Assembly: GCF_025061645.1 (NCBI RefSeq)
Contig: NZ_JANYMP010000048.1
Coordinates: 5,787 to 51,416, forward strand
DNA from: Umezawaea endophytica
GTDB taxonomy: Bacteria > Actinomycetota > Actinomycetes > Mycobacteriales > Pseudonocardiaceae
DNA: 45,630 bases
Reading direction: 5' to 3'
Part shown: positions 23,604 through 33,298 of the stretch, piece after piece
Layout of the letters: each line of letters opens with the position of its first letter
How positions within the stretch are numbered: the stretch's first letter is position 1
The notes under the pieces: generated by a model
Told to the model about the DNA's origin: nothing
Seen by the model: only the letters and a program-made list of their open reading frames with translations
The model's database searches: none
Position numbers and translations under genes: made by a program

Positions 23604-24443
23604 CTAGACCCGGCGGCCTTCGACGACGGCTTCGGCGACCGCGGCCGTCTGCTCCTCGGACAGGGTCACGGCGCCCTCGGCCGCGGTGATCGTGACGATC
23701 ACCGGGTAGATGCGCCGCACGGTGTCCGGTCCGCCGGTGGCCGTGTCGTCGTCGGCCGCGTCGTAGAGCGACTCGACGGCGGCACGGGCGGCGCCGTCGG
23801 CGTCCGCGTCGGGGTCGTAGAGCTTCTTCAGCGCCGACTTGGCGAACAGCGAGCCGGAGCCCACGGCCTGGTAGCCCTGGTTCTCCTCGTAACGGCCGCC
23901 GGTGACGTCGTAGGACACGATCCGGCCCGCGCGGTCGGGGTCGGGGGCCTCGGTGTCGAAGCCCGCGAACAGCGGCACCACGGCGAGACCCGCCATGGCG
24001 GCGTCGAGGTTGCCCCTGATCATCGCGGCCAGGCGGTTGGCCTTGCCGTCGATCGAGAGCGAGACGCCCTCGATCTTCTCGTAGTGGCGGAGCTCGACCG
24101 CGAAGAGGCGCACGATCTCGATCGCGATGCCCGCGGTGCCCGCGATGCCGACGGCGGAGTAGTCGTCGGTGACGAACACCTTCTTCATGTCGCGCTGGGC
24201 GATCACGTTGCCCATGGTCGCCCGCCGGTCGCCCGCGATCAGCACACCGCCCTTGAAGGTGACGGCGACGATCGTCGTCCCGTGCGGGGCCTGGACGTGG
24301 CTGCCCTCGGGCAGCTTCCGCCCCGACGGCAGCAACTCGGGCGCTTGGGCGCGCAGGAAGTCGGTGAACGACGATGACCCCGGCGTCATGTACGCCGGGG
24401 GCAACGACGCGGACGGGTACCGCCCGGACGAGCTGTTTTCCAT
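23604..24443 (-). CDS. prcB: 20S proteasome beta subunit (catalytic)
   Basis: The 279-residue precursor carries a propeptide of about 55 residues. Self-cleavage at HG-TTIVAV would free Thr56 as the catalytic nucleophile. The mature part begins [21 protein letters not shown], holding the Asp and the conserved GDRRA core, followed by SVGI-like [15 protein letters not shown]. It assembles with PrcA into the four-ring protease that degrades pupylated proteins delivered by Mpa. It follows pup by 51 bases and precedes prcA by 40, so the three are co-transcribed. Confidence 0.97.
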   Translation of the reverse strand: MENSSSGRYPSASLPPAYMTPGSSSFTDFLRAQAPELLPSGRKLPEGSHVQAPHGTTIVAVTFKGGVLIAGDRRATMGNVIAQRDMKKVFVTDDYSAVGIAGTAGIAIEIVRLFAVELRHYEKIEGVSLSIDGKANRLAAMIRGNLDAAMAGLAVVPLFAGFDTEAPDPDRAGRIVSYDVTGGRYEENQGYQAVGSGSLFAKSALKKLYDPDADADGAARAAVESLYDAADDDTATGGPDTVRRIYPVIVTITAAEGAVTLSEEQTAAVAEAVVEGRRV

Positions 24444-24494
24444 GTGTGGCTTCGTCTCCTGTCCCCGAGTCGGCTGGTTGGCGGCAGTGACCGC

Positions 24495-24689
24495 CTACTC
24501 GCCGCCCTTTTGCACGTAGGCCCGCACGAAGTCTTCGGCGTTCTCTTCCAGAACGTCGTCGATCTCGTCCAGGATCGCGTCGACGTCCTCGCCGAGCTTC
24601 TCGCGTCGTTCCTGACCGGCGGCGGCCGCGCCGTCGCCGCCGTCGTCTCCGTCACCGCCGCCTTGGCGCTGAACCTGTTCCTGTGCCAT
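24495..24689 (-). CDS. pup: Prokaryotic ubiquitin-like protein Pup
   Basis: This is a 64-residue, highly acidic, disordered protein ending KGGE. The conserved C-terminal half (KLGEDVDAILDEIDDVLEENAEDFVRAYV) is the helix that Mpa's coiled coil grips. Mycobacterial Pup ends in Gln and must be deamidated by Dop; this one already ends in Glu, so it can be ligated by PafA directly and Dop would serve only for removal. The N-terminal Gly/Asp/Ala-rich segment is the flexible threading end. It sits 92 bases after dop and 51 before prcB. Confidence 0.97.
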   Translation of the reverse strand: MAQEQVQRQGGGDGDDGGDGAAAAGQERREKLGEDVDAILDEIDDVLEENAEDFVRAYVQKGGE

Positions 24690-24781
24690 CTCAGCCTCCC
24701 GCGTCGACCCCTGGTGAAGGGGTCATCACCAACATTACCCAGCAGGACCGACAATTAGTGCCTGCCACACGGGTTCGATGA

Positions 24782-26287
24782 TCAGCCCCTGGTCAGGGCG
24801 TCCACCAGTTGTTCGGCCGTCTCCGCGGCCTCCAGGAGGGCTCCGACGTGGGCTTTCGTGCCCCGCAGGGGTTCGAGGGTGGGAATCCGGACGAGTGATT
24901 CACGACCGAGGTCGAAGATCACCGAGTCCCACGACGCGGCGGCCACGGACTGCGGGTAGCGCTCCAGGCACCGGCCGCGGAAGTACGCGCGGGTGTCCTC
25001 CGGCGGCGACTTGATGGCCGCGAGCACCTCGTCCTCGCTGACCAGGCGCTTCATCGAGCCGCGCGCGACCAGCCGGTTGTAGAGGCCCTTGTCCAGCCGC
25101 ACGTCGGAGTACTGGAGGTCGACGAGCTTGAGCCGGGGCGCGCCCCAGGCCAGGTTGTCGCGGGACCGGTAGCCCTCCAGGAGCCGCAGCTTCGCCACCC
25201 AGTCGAGGCGGTCCGCGCACTCCTGCGGGTCGCGGGACAGCGCGTCCAGCACCTCGCCCCAGATCCGCAGCACGTCGCGGTCGGCGGCGTGGTCGCCCGC
25301 CGTGTCCTCCTCGACGAACTTCACCGCGCGCTCGTGGTAGGCGTACTGGATCTCCAGGCCGGTCAGCTTGCGGCCGCCGGTCAGCTCGACCTTCACCTTG
25401 AGGGTCGGGTCGTGGCTGATCTGGTGCACCGCGCGGACCGGGTCGAGCAGCCGCAGGTCGTCGAACCGGCGACCGGCCTCGATCATGTCCAGCACGACGG
25501 AGGTGGTGCCGACCTTGAGGAACGTCGAGTACTCGGCCAGGTTCGCGTCGCCGATGATGACGTGCAGCCTGCGGTACTTGTCCGCGTCGGCGTGCGGCTC
25601 GTCGCGGGTGTTGATGATGCCGCGCTTGAGCGTCGTCTCCAGCCCGACCTCGACCTCGATGTAGTCCGACCGCTGCGAGAGCTGGAAGCCCTCGTCGTCG
25701 CCGGTCGGCCCGATGCCGACCCGGCCGGAACCGGTGATGACCTGCCGGGACGCGAAGAACGGGGTGAGGCCCGCGATCACCGCGGTGAACGGCGTGCTGC
25801 GGGCCATCAGGTAGTTCTCGTGGGTGCCGTAGCTGGCGCCCTTGCCGTCGACGTTGTTCTTGTAGAGCTGGAGCCGGGGCTGGCCGGGGACGCTGGCGGC
25901 CTTGATCGCCGCCTGCTCCATGATCCGCTCGCCCGCCTTGTCCCAGATCACCGCGTCGCGCGCGTTCGTGACCTCGGGCGCGGAGTACTCGGGGTGCGCG
26001 TGGTCGACGTAGAGCCGCGCGCCGTTGGTGAGGATGACGTTGGCCGCGCCGAGGTCCTCGACGTCGGTGTCGATCGGGTGGTTGCCCGGTACGCCGAGGT
26101 CGAACCCGCGCGCGTCGCGCAGCGGCGACTCCACCTCGTAGTCCCACCTGGCCCGCCGGGCGCGCGGGATGTCGGCGGCCGCCGCGTAGGCCAGCACCAC
26201 TTGTGTCGAGGTCAGCACCGGGTTCGCCGTCGCATCCCCCGGCACCGAGATGCCGTACTCGACTTCGGTTCCCATGATCCGCCTCAT
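24782..26287 (-). CDS. dop: Depupylase/deamidase Dop
   Basis: The product is a 501-residue member of the carboxylate-amine/glutamine-synthetase-like family shared by Dop and PafA. The start [18 protein letters not shown] carries the metal-binding Glu residues of the GTEVEYG motif. The Dop-type loop following residue 40 and the segment [22 protein letters not shown] are present. The length and MGTEVEYGI opening fit Dop rather than PafA, whose start reads MxRRIxGxExE(F/Y)G and which lacks this loop. Because Pup here ends in Glu, depupylation is the expected role. The gene is divergent from a flavin monooxygenase (87-base gap) and leads into pup, prcB and prcA. Confidence 0.95.
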   Translation of the reverse strand: MRRIMGTEVEYGISVPGDATANPVLTSTQVVLAYAAAADIPRARRARWDYEVESPLRDARGFDLGVPGNHPIDTDVEDLGAANVILTNGARLYVDHAHPEYSAPEVTNARDAVIWDKAGERIMEQAAIKAASVPGQPRLQLYKNNVDGKGASYGTHENYLMARSTPFTAVIAGLTPFFASRQVITGSGRVGIGPTGDDEGFQLSQRSDYIEVEVGLETTLKRGIINTRDEPHADADKYRRLHVIIGDANLAEYSTFLKVGTTSVVLDMIEAGRRFDDLRLLDPVRAVHQISHDPTLKVKVELTGGRKLTGLEIQYAYHERAVKFVEEDTAGDHAADRDVLRIWGEVLDALSRDPQECADRLDWVAKLRLLEGYRSRDNLAWGAPRLKLVDLQYSDVRLDKGLYNRLVARGSMKRLVSEDEVLAAIKSPPEDTRAYFRGRCLERYPQSVAAASWDSVIFDLGRESLVRIPTLEPLRGTKAHVGALLEAAETAEQLVDALTRG

Positions 26288-26327
26288 ACCAGCAGCCTAC
26301 GGCGTCCGCCCCTGCTCGGGGCTATAT

Positions 26328-26338
26328 GGCGTTGCCAA
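26328..26338. promoter_or_regulatory. Small palindrome in the dop / monooxygenase divergent promoter region
   Basis: TGGC-GTT-GCCA lies in the 86-base gap between dop and the monooxygenase, in an AT-richer patch (GGCTATATGGCG...CCAATAC) that probably contains the promoter elements for both directions. A regulator site is possible; the dyad is short. Confidence 0.3.
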
Positions 26339-26373
26339 TACTCTGCGTTTCGCCACGGACGAAAGGACCCGCG

Positions 26374-27534
26374 TTGAGCCCTGTCGAGGTGCCGCTGCTC
26401 GTCGTCGGAGGCGGGATCGGCGGGCTCGCCACCGCGCTGTCCGCCGCCCGCCGCGGCCTGCCCGCGCACGTGCTGGAGCGGTCCGCCGAGTTCGGCGAGA
26501 TCGGCGCGGGCCTCCAGCTAGGCCCGAACGCGAGCCGCGCGCTGGACGAGCTGGGTGTGCTCGACGACGTCCTCCCGCTGGCAGTGCGGCCGGGTGCGGG
26601 GGTGCTGCGGGACGCGGTGAGCGGCCGTGAGCTGACCCGGCTCGACCTGGGCGCCGCCTTCCGCGCGAGGTACGGCTACCCGTACCTCGTCATGCACCGC
26701 GGCGACCTGCTCGACGTGCTGCTCGAGCACTGCGAGGCGCACCACCTGATCACCCTCGAAGCCGGTCGCGCGGTCGTGTCGTCCGAGGTCCGGGCCGACG
26801 GCGCCGACGTCACGTGCGCCGACGGGACGACGTACCGGGCCGGGACGCTGCTCGCCGCGGACGGGCTCGGGTCCGGGTTGCGACGGCACCTGAGCGACGA
26901 CGACCCGGTGTGCAGCGGGTACGCGGCCTACCGGGGCACGGCGCCGCGCGACGAGGACGCGTCCGACGACGTGGTGCTCTGGATCGGCCCCGGCCTGCAC
27001 CTCGTGCGCTACCCGGTCCGGGCGGGTGCGCTGGTCAACCAGGTCGCGGTGTTCCGCAGCCCCCGCTTCCACGCGGGTGAGGCCGAGTGGGGCGGGGTGG
27101 ACGAGCTGGACGAGGCGTTCGCCGGAACGTGCGGGCCCGTGCGGGACGCCGTGGCGCGGGTCGGGCGCGACCGGCACTGGGCGATGCACGACCGGGAGCC
27201 GCTCGACACCTGGGTGACCGGGCGGCTCGCGCTGCTCGGCGACGCGGCCCACCCGATGCTCCAGTACCTCGGCCAGGGCGCCTGCCAGGCGTTGGAGGAC
27301 GCGGTCGCGCTGGGCCGGGTGCTGCCCGGCGGCGACCTGGAGGCCTTCCAGCGCGCCCGCCTGCCCAAGGCCGTGCGCTGCCAGACGTCCGCGCGGCCGT
27401 GGGGCGACCTCTGGCACACCGCCGACCCGCTGCTCACCGCCGTGCGCGACCGGATGTTCGCCCTGCGGGCCCACGACGACTACACCGAGCTGGACTGGCT
27501 GTACGCGGGGCCGGACGGTCCCGGCCCCGCGTAG
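26374..27534 (+). CDS. FAD-dependent monooxygenase (3-hydroxybenzoate 6-hydroxylase / salicylate hydroxylase-like)
   Basis: The 386-residue class A flavoprotein hydroxylase has GGGIGG at 12-17, the DG motif LLAADGLGSGLRR and the GD motif LLGDAAHPMLQYLGQGACQALEDA. The GEIGAGLQLGPNA segment and HPMLQYLGQGACQALED stretch are typical of 3-hydroxybenzoate 6-monooxygenases and salicylate hydroxylases. The TTG start is chosen because GAAAGGA lies six bases upstream. No other aromatic-degradation genes (maleylpyruvate isomerase, gentisate dioxygenase) are adjacent, so the exact substrate is open. It faces away from dop and ends three bases from the convergent protease gene. Confidence 0.85.
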   Translation: MSPVEVPLLVVGGGIGGLATALSAARRGLPAHVLERSAEFGEIGAGLQLGPNASRALDELGVLDDVLPLAVRPGAGVLRDAVSGRELTRLDLGAAFRARYGYPYLVMHRGDLLDVLLEHCEAHHLITLEAGRAVVSSEVRADGADVTCADGTTYRAGTLLAADGLGSGLRRHLSDDDPVCSGYAAYRGTAPRDEDASDDVVLWIGPGLHLVRYPVRAGALVNQVAVFRSPRFHAGEAEWGGVDELDEAFAGTCGPVRDAVARVGRDRHWAMHDREPLDTWVTGRLALLGDAAHPMLQYLGQGACQALEDAVALGRVLPGGDLEAFQRARLPKAVRCQTSARPWGDLWHTADPLLTAVRDRMFALRAHDDYTELDWLYAGPDGPGPA

Positions 27535-27537
27535 GGC

Positions 27538-30500
27538 TCAGCTCAGCCGGTACGCGTCGAGGATCGTCTGCTCGACGGTGTTCCCCTCGCGATCGGTCGT
27601 CTTGGCCCGCAACGACACCGAGGTCGCGCCGTGCGGGTGGTGCAGCACGACCAGCGAGCGGCCCAGGAGCAGCGTCGGCCACCAGGTCTTCCCGCTGTCG
27701 TAGGACACCCGCACGGTCAACGCCTTCGCCGCGACCCCGGTCTGCGAGGTCACCTCCACCGGCACGGTCACCGTGCGGCCTGCCTTCGCGTCGGCCGGAT
27801 CGGGGCTGAACCGGACCGCCGACAGCGGCAGCGCCGTGGTCCGGTCGGTGTGCCGCGACCGGAACGTCCACGTCGACGACACCGTCGAGCCCGCGTGGGT
27901 CCCGGACGTGGTGAGCCGGTAGTTCCCCGGCTCGGCGGGCAGGGTGAGGTCGGCGGCGGTCGTCCCGGTCACCTCGCCGATCTTCCTGCCGTCGCGGTGG
28001 AGCACGGTGGTCCGGGGGTTCACCGCCGAGAACCCCGCGTTGCCCTCCTGATCGCTGAACAGCGGCACGTCGACGCGCAGCGCGTCCCCGGTCCGGGCGA
28101 CCCACGCGTCACGGGTCGGCGGGAACGCCGGGCCGAGCACGCCCCGGCCGGGGTGCTCGACGTACGTCTTGCCGGGCCGGTAGTCCTTGACCTGCCCACG
28201 CCGTTCGAACGTCGTGGTGAACCCGTCCTCCGCGATGTCCCGGCCGTCGATCCGCCACACCGTTCCCTCGGTGCTCAGGTACTCGTCGCGCGGACCGTCC
28301 ACGGGCAGCGCGAGCCCGTGGTCCGCCACCGGTCCACCGGTCCTGGGGTACGGCTTCACCAGCCTCCTGCCCGACGTGACCTCGGCCCGCACGTGCGCCA
28401 GCTCGGACTTCGCCGGAGCGCGGGTGAAGCCGTTCGGCCACGAACCCGTGCCGTGCCACGCCAGCCCGTAGAAGGAGCCGTTCTCCCCGGCCCACTGGGT
28501 GCTGATCAAACTCCGGAACGTCGGGTCCGACGACCCGACGTTGGCCACCCGCATCCGCCTCAGGCTCGAATCGCCGCCGGACAGGGAGCCCTTGCCGACC
28601 ACGGCGCCGGTGCCGAGCCGGTGGTCGTAGACGACCGCCGCCCCGCGCACGAACGCGGTCGGGTCGGGCGCGGAGATCGTGATCGGCTGGGCGGTCCGGA
28701 AGTCCAGGTCGACCACGGTGTCCTTCTCCAGCACCAGGGACGGCTGGACGAGCCAGTCGAACGTGGGCCCGCCCGCGGTGCTGTCGATCAGGTACCGGCC
28801 CTTCGGCAGCCGGACCGTGACGCTGCCGTCCGGCTCGTAGGGCTGGATCGCGTCGCCGGTCGCGTTGTCGGTCACGGTGGTGCTGTAGTTGCCCGACGGC
28901 GCTCCGGGCCGCTGGACGTGGTTCAGCGTCAGGTTGTAGCTCTCGGCCTCGCGGACGATCGCGATCGGCGTGCGCACGGTCGTTCCGCCGCCGGTCGCGA
29001 CGACAGCGCCGTGGTACGTGCCGTCGGCCGTGTCCACGCCGGTGAACCCGGTGAGGGACGCGGTCGCCTCGCCGCCCGCGGGCACGGTGAGCCGGGCGGG
29101 CGCGAGGGTGAACATCCCGGCGGGCGCGGTGGCGTCCACGGCGAGGTCCAGCAGGACGTCCGCGGTGCCGGAGTTGCGGTAGGAGAAGGACTTCGTCACC
29201 GGCTGGTCGTCGTCGTGCGGGTAGACGTGCGTGCCCAGCGACACCGACGACGGCACCGTGCCGACCGCCTGGGTGATCACGCGGGCCACGTCGACCCGGC
29301 CCGCGCCCTGCTCGAACGGCGTGAGGCCCGCCGTCGGCTTCGCGGACGCGGTGAGCGCCGACTTGAGCTGGGGCCCGGTCCAGTCCGGGTGCTGCCCGGC
29401 CAGGACCGCCGCCGCGCCCGCGACGTGCGGCGTGGCCATGGACGTGCCCGACGCGGACACGTAACCGGGCTCCACCGGTGTACCGATCCGGCCGTTGGCG
29501 GCCTTGGCGGCGACGATCCCCACGCCCGGCGCGGTGATGTCGGGCTTGATCCCCCCGTCGCCGACCCGCGGTCCACGGCTGGAGAACGGGGCCAACGAGT
29601 CGTCGCGGTCCACCGCGCCGACGGTCAACGCGGCGTCCGCGCTGCCGGGCGAGCCGATCGTCGTGGCGCCAGGACCGGAGTTGCCCGCCGCCACGACGAA
29701 CAGCGTCCCGTACTTGGCGGACAACGTGTTCACGGCCTCCTCGACCGGGTCCACGGTGTCCGAGTCGGTGGTGCCGAGGCTCATGTTGATCACCCGCGCG
29801 CCCTGCTCGGCGGCCCACTGCATGCCCCGCAGCACGTCGGACTCGGACCCGCCGCCCGCGTCGTTCAGCACCTTGCCGTCCAGCAGTCGAGCACCTGGCG
29901 CGACGCCCCGGTACTTGGCCCCGTTGCTCGCGATGGTCGAGGCGACGTGGGTGCCGTGGCCGTACCTGTCAACGTTGTCGGCGGCCGTGCTGAAGTTCTG
30001 CTCGGCGATCTCCTGCCCCACCAGGTCGGGGTGCGTCTGGTCGACGCCGGTGTCCAGCACCGCGACCTTCACGCCCTCGCCCGTGAACCCCGCGTCCCAC
30101 GCCGCGGGCGCGCCGATCTGCTTCGTGCTGCGGTCCAGCGACGCCGTCACCTTCCCGTCCAGCCACACCTTCCGCGCACCGCCGTCGAGCAGGCCCCGCC
30201 ACGCCGACCCGTCCGCGGCGGCCTCGACCGTGCTCGCGCCGATCGCCGTGAGGTCCGCGACGTGGAACGCCCCCGGCGGGTAGCTTACGATCAGCGGCAC
30301 CGGCCGCCCGGCCGCGCCGTACCCCGCGTCCCGCAGCGCCGTGACGTCGAAGATCCGCTCGTCCAGCCGCCCCTCGCGGAGCGGTCCGAGCGCGTCCTCC
30401 GGCACCACGTACCGGTGCCCGGCGCGCTGGTAGGTGGAGAACACCAGCGCCTCCCGCCCCGGCCCCGGCTCCACCGCGCTCACCGCACCTCCCGCACCGA

Positions 30501-30636
30501 CGACCACCCGGTCCCCGGTGAGCAGCGTGAGCCCCTTGTCCTCCAACGGATCCGCGCTCGCCACGGCGACCTGCACCGTGGCGAGCGCGATCACTCCGGC
30601 AACCGCCAGACCGCCAACCTTCGTCACTGGGTTCAC
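27538..30636 (-). CDS. Secreted subtilisin-like (S8) serine protease with long C-terminal region
   Basis: The product is about 1032 residues. A signal peptide follows the GTG (K then LAVAGVIALATVQVAVASA), then a propeptide of about 150 residues. The S8 catalytic triad is D195 (VAVLDTGVD), H230 (YGHGTHVAS) and S399 (SGTSMATPH), with the oxyanion Asn at 319 (AAGNSGPG). The remaining 550 residues are beta-rich, as in large actinomycete extracellular subtilases. GTG 30636 is preferred because it puts the signal sequence at the N-terminus; the reading frame extends 34 codons further without a better start. No strong ribosome binding site is seen. A 16-base palindrome lies five bases upstream of the start. 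It probably degrades extracellular protein during mycelial growth or feeding. Confidence 0.88.
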   Translation of the reverse strand: MNPVTKVGGLAVAGVIALATVQVAVASADPLEDKGLTLLTGDRVVVGAGGAVSAVEPGPGREALVFSTYQRAGHRYVVPEDALGPLREGRLDERIFDVTALRDAGYGAAGRPVPLIVSYPPGAFHVADLTAIGASTVEAAADGSAWRGLLDGGARKVWLDGKVTASLDRSTKQIGAPAAWDAGFTGEGVKVAVLDTGVDQTHPDLVGQEIAEQNFSTAADNVDRYGHGTHVASTIASNGAKYRGVAPGARLLDGKVLNDAGGGSESDVLRGMQWAAEQGARVINMSLGTTDSDTVDPVEEAVNTLSAKYGTLFVVAAGNSGPGATTIGSPGSADAALTVGAVDRDDSLAPFSSRGPRVGDGGIKPDITAPGVGIVAAKAANGRIGTPVEPGYVSASGTSMATPHVAGAAAVLAGQHPDWTGPQLKSALTASAKPTAGLTPFEQGAGRVDVARVITQAVGTVPSSVSLGTHVYPHDDDQPVTKSFSYRNSGTADVLLDLAVDATAPAGMFTLAPARLTVPAGGEATASLTGFTGVDTADGTYHGAVVATGGGTTVRTPIAIVREAESYNLTLNHVQRPGAPSGNYSTTVTDNATGDAIQPYEPDGSVTVRLPKGRYLIDSTAGGPTFDWLVQPSLVLEKDTVVDLDFRTAQPITISAPDPTAFVRGAAVVYDHRLGTGAVVGKGSLSGGDSSLRRMRVANVGSSDPTFRSLISTQWAGENGSFYGLAWHGTGSWPNGFTRAPAKSELAHVRAEVTSGRRLVKPYPRTGGPVADHGLALPVDGPRDEYLSTEGTVWRIDGRDIAEDGFTTTFERRGQVKDYRPGKTYVEHPGRGVLGPAFPPTRDAWVARTGDALRVDVPLFSDQEGNAGFSAVNPRTTVLHRDGRKIGEVTGTTAADLTLPAEPGNYRLTTSGTHAGSTVSSTWTFRSRHTDRTTALPLSAVRFSPDPADAKAGRTVTVPVEVTSQTGVAAKALTVRVSYDSGKTWWPTLLLGRSLVVLHHPHGATSVSLRAKTTDREGNTVEQTILDAYRLS

Positions 30637-30640
30637 GTGA

Positions 30641-30656
30641 TCCAGAATGGTCTGGA
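30641..30656. promoter_or_regulatory. Palindrome at the protease start, DasR-like
   Basis: TCCAGAATGGTCTGGA has perfect 6-base arms and lies immediately upstream of the protease GTG. Read from ATGGTCTGGACAAG it matches 10 of 12 bases of the DasR (GntR-family) core TGGTCTAGACCA, which controls chitin and N-acetylglucosamine-related secreted enzymes. Regulation by DasR or another repressor is inferred. Confidence 0.45.
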
Positions 30657-30691
30657 CAAGTGAGGCGCGGTGACGGTCATTCAGTCGAACA

Positions 30692-33193
30692 TCACCCCGA
30701 CGCGAGCCCGGCGGCCGGTCGGATCTTCGAGGCCCCACGAGCCGGGCCGAAGGCCGACAGCACCGCGAGCACCACCACCGCGAGCCCGCCCAGCGCCAGC
30801 GAACCCCAGTCCGCGCTGGGGAACGTGGACACCCCGGCCGCGGCCATCGTCAACTGCGCGTAGACCACCCCGACCACGCCACCGCCGAGCACGCCCACCA
30901 GGGACAGCAGCACCGCCTCGGCCACGATCCCGTGCTGGAGACCGCCCTTCGTGACGCCGAGCGCCCGCCGCAGCGCCAGTTCCTTGCGCCGTTCCTGCAC
31001 GGAGATGGTGAGCGTGGTGCCGATGCCGGTGACCGCCACGGCCACGGACAGGCCGAGCAGCACCATCAGCATCACCGTGGCCAGGTCGAGGTAGCGCTGG
31101 TTCTGCGCGGCCTCGTCGACGGCGGTCTCGACCAGGACGGTGGGCGCGTTCGACAGCCCGGCCCGCACGGCGTTCCGGTAGGCCGCCGCGTCGGCGCCCG
31201 GCTTGAGCGCCACCACCACGCTGCTCGCCGGTCCGATGGACGGGTCGGCGACCACGACACCGGCGTAGCCGACGAAGTCGCCCGGAACGGTGCCCACGAT
31301 GGTGACCGTGCGCGGCCCGCCCGCGAGGCCGTCGAGCGCCACCTGCTGCCCGACGGCGGTGTTCCACGAGGTCAGCACCCACTCGGACACCAGTGCGGTG
31401 CCCTCGCGGAAGTCCGCGATCCCCGTGGCGCCGGTCTTCTCGGCGTTCAGCCACTCGGTGAGCTGCTTCGGGTCGGCGCCGACGGCCGTGAAGGTCTCGC
31501 CGTCGGGCCGCTTGCCCTGGGCGCGGTGCAGGACGGCCCGGCCCTCCACCTCGGGACGGGCGGTCAGCGCGCCGACGTCACCGGGCAGCGGCCGTTCGCC
31601 GACGTCGGACACGACCACGTCCGGCCGGGGGTTGTCCGACAGCGCCGCCTCCAGCTCGCGGGCCGTGCCGACGGTGACCGCGAAGAACGTGACCATCGCG
31701 GCGGCCAGCACGAGCGGCATCGCGACCGACGCCGACCGCTGCGGCTCCCGGCGCACCTCGGCCGCCGCGAGCTTCCAGTGCGCTCCACCGACCTTCGCCG
31801 CGAGCCCGCCGAACACCCTGCTCAGCGCGGGCACGGCGATCGGTCCGAGCGCGCCGAACAGGCCGAGGACGCCGATGATCCCGGAGAACAGCACCAGGAA
31901 CATCGCGGGGACCGTGCCCTTGGCCGCGACCGCGAGCGCTCCCATGCCCGCCGCCACGAGCACGAGGAAGACGCCGAACACGGTGCGGCGGCGGGCCACC
32001 GCCCGGTCCGGCGTGGCGCCCTCGGACGTGCGCAGCGCGGCCAGCGGCGACACGCGGGAAGCGGCCAGCGACGGCCGGAGGGCGGCGAACATGCTGAGGA
32101 ACCCGGCCACGCACGCGCCGAGCACGACGTAGCCCGTCGTGGGCAGCAGGGACGGGTTCAGCGCGACCGTGCCGAACAGCTCGGAGATCCCCGTGGCGTC
32201 GAAGACCTTCGACAGCCCCATGGCGACCGGTCCACCGGCCAGCGCGCCGAGCACACCCGCCACCGCGCCGGTGAACAGCGCCTCGACCAGGTTCGCCACC
32301 ACGAGCGGTTTGCGGTTCGCGCCGAGGCAGCGGAGCAGCGCTGTCTGGCGCTGGCGCTGGAGGTACACGGCGCGGAACGTGGCCGCGGCGACGAAGGACG
32401 CCGTGGCGAGCGCGAGGATCGCGAACAGGATCAGGATCGCGGCCAGCGACCCGCTGTCGCCGGTGGACCCCTCCCGGCGGTCCTCGTCGAGCACCTGGGA
32501 CACCCGGTACGTCGGCCCGACCGCCGCGGCGACGGCCGCCTCGTCACCGCCGACGACCTGCAACTCCCGCACCGTCGGCTTCGGGTCCAGCTTGAGGGCC
32601 AGGTCCTCCCCGACCACGAGGGCCGCCTCGTCGGCCAGCCCGCCCCGCTTGGTGATGCCGCTGACCACCACGTCGAGCGGCTTGCCCTGCGCGTCGGCGA
32701 CCTCGACGGTCGACCCCGGCACCAGGCCGTGCTTCGCGGCGGTGACCTTGTCGATCGCGATCTCCCCGTCGGCGGCGGGCGAGCGCCCCTCCCCGATCGG
32801 GACGCGCCGCAGGCCGTCGCGGTCCACCTCCACGTCACCGGTCGCCCGCCGGTTGCCCGCGCGGCCGTCGGTCAGCAGCAGGTCGACCTGGACCTGCCGG
32901 ACCGGCACGACCCGCTCCACACCGGCCACGGCCGCGACCCGGTCCGCCGCGGCCTGGTCGAGCTTCGGCTGGGCGTCGAACGCCAGGTCGGGGTCGTGGA
33001 CCACACCGACCTCCAGCGTCACCGCCGAGGGGACGACCGGGGCGCCCGCCTCCGCCGAGTCGACGATCACGTCGCTCAGCACCAGCGAGGCGGTCAGGCA
33101 CGCCACCCCGACGATCAGGGCGACACCGGGCAGCAGCGCGCGGCCGGGGCGGTGGCGGAACTCGGCGAGGCCGAGTCCGATCGTTGTGGGCAA
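30692..33193 (-). CDS. FtsX/MacB-type ABC transporter permease without a partner ATPase
   Basis: The 833-residue membrane protein has an N-terminal helix, a large periplasmic domain (about 45-250), a block of FtsX helices (AILILFAILALATASFVAAATFRAVYLQRQRQTALLRCLGA is the signature region), a second periplasmic domain, and a second FtsX block with the family motif QERRKELALRRALGVTKG near 745-760. The TTG start at 33193 is supported by GAGGAGGAG just upstream. These permeases move lipids or peptides or signal to cell-wall enzymes, and normally sit beside a MacB/LolD-like ATPase. None is adjacent; the upstream gene is divergent and the downstream one is the protease. It shares no overlap with the protease (55-base gap). 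Confidence 0.88.
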   Translation of the reverse strand: MPTTIGLGLAEFRHRPGRALLPGVALIVGVACLTASLVLSDVIVDSAEAGAPVVPSAVTLEVGVVHDPDLAFDAQPKLDQAAADRVAAVAGVERVVPVRQVQVDLLLTDGRAGNRRATGDVEVDRDGLRRVPIGEGRSPAADGEIAIDKVTAAKHGLVPGSTVEVADAQGKPLDVVVSGITKRGGLADEAALVVGEDLALKLDPKPTVRELQVVGGDEAAVAAAVGPTYRVSQVLDEDRREGSTGDSGSLAAILILFAILALATASFVAAATFRAVYLQRQRQTALLRCLGANRKPLVVANLVEALFTGAVAGVLGALAGGPVAMGLSKVFDATGISELFGTVALNPSLLPTTGYVVLGACVAGFLSMFAALRPSLAASRVSPLAALRTSEGATPDRAVARRRTVFGVFLVLVAAGMGALAVAAKGTVPAMFLVLFSGIIGVLGLFGALGPIAVPALSRVFGGLAAKVGGAHWKLAAAEVRREPQRSASVAMPLVLAAAMVTFFAVTVGTARELEAALSDNPRPDVVVSDVGERPLPGDVGALTARPEVEGRAVLHRAQGKRPDGETFTAVGADPKQLTEWLNAEKTGATGIADFREGTALVSEWVLTSWNTAVGQQVALDGLAGGPRTVTIVGTVPGDFVGYAGVVVADPSIGPASSVVVALKPGADAAAYRNAVRAGLSNAPTVLVETAVDEAAQNQRYLDLATVMLMVLLGLSVAVAVTGIGTTLTISVQERRKELALRRALGVTKGGLQHGIVAEAVLLSLVGVLGGGVVGVVYAQLTMAAAGVSTFPSADWGSLALGGLAVVVLAVLSAFGPARGASKIRPAAGLASG

Positions 33194-33298
33194 AGCTCCT
33201 CCTCGTGACGGTGTGCGTCACGACGGTAGGAATCGACCGCGTCGCCGGGCGTCGGCCCGTGGTAGCAATGGTGTGTACGACCACAGGAGGACAACCGG

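Noticed and set aside
27631-30663. Plus-strand 1010-codon frame opposite the secreted protease
   Set aside because: The translation is Arg/His/Val-rich with no motif; the minus strand has a complete S8 catalytic triad and signal peptide.
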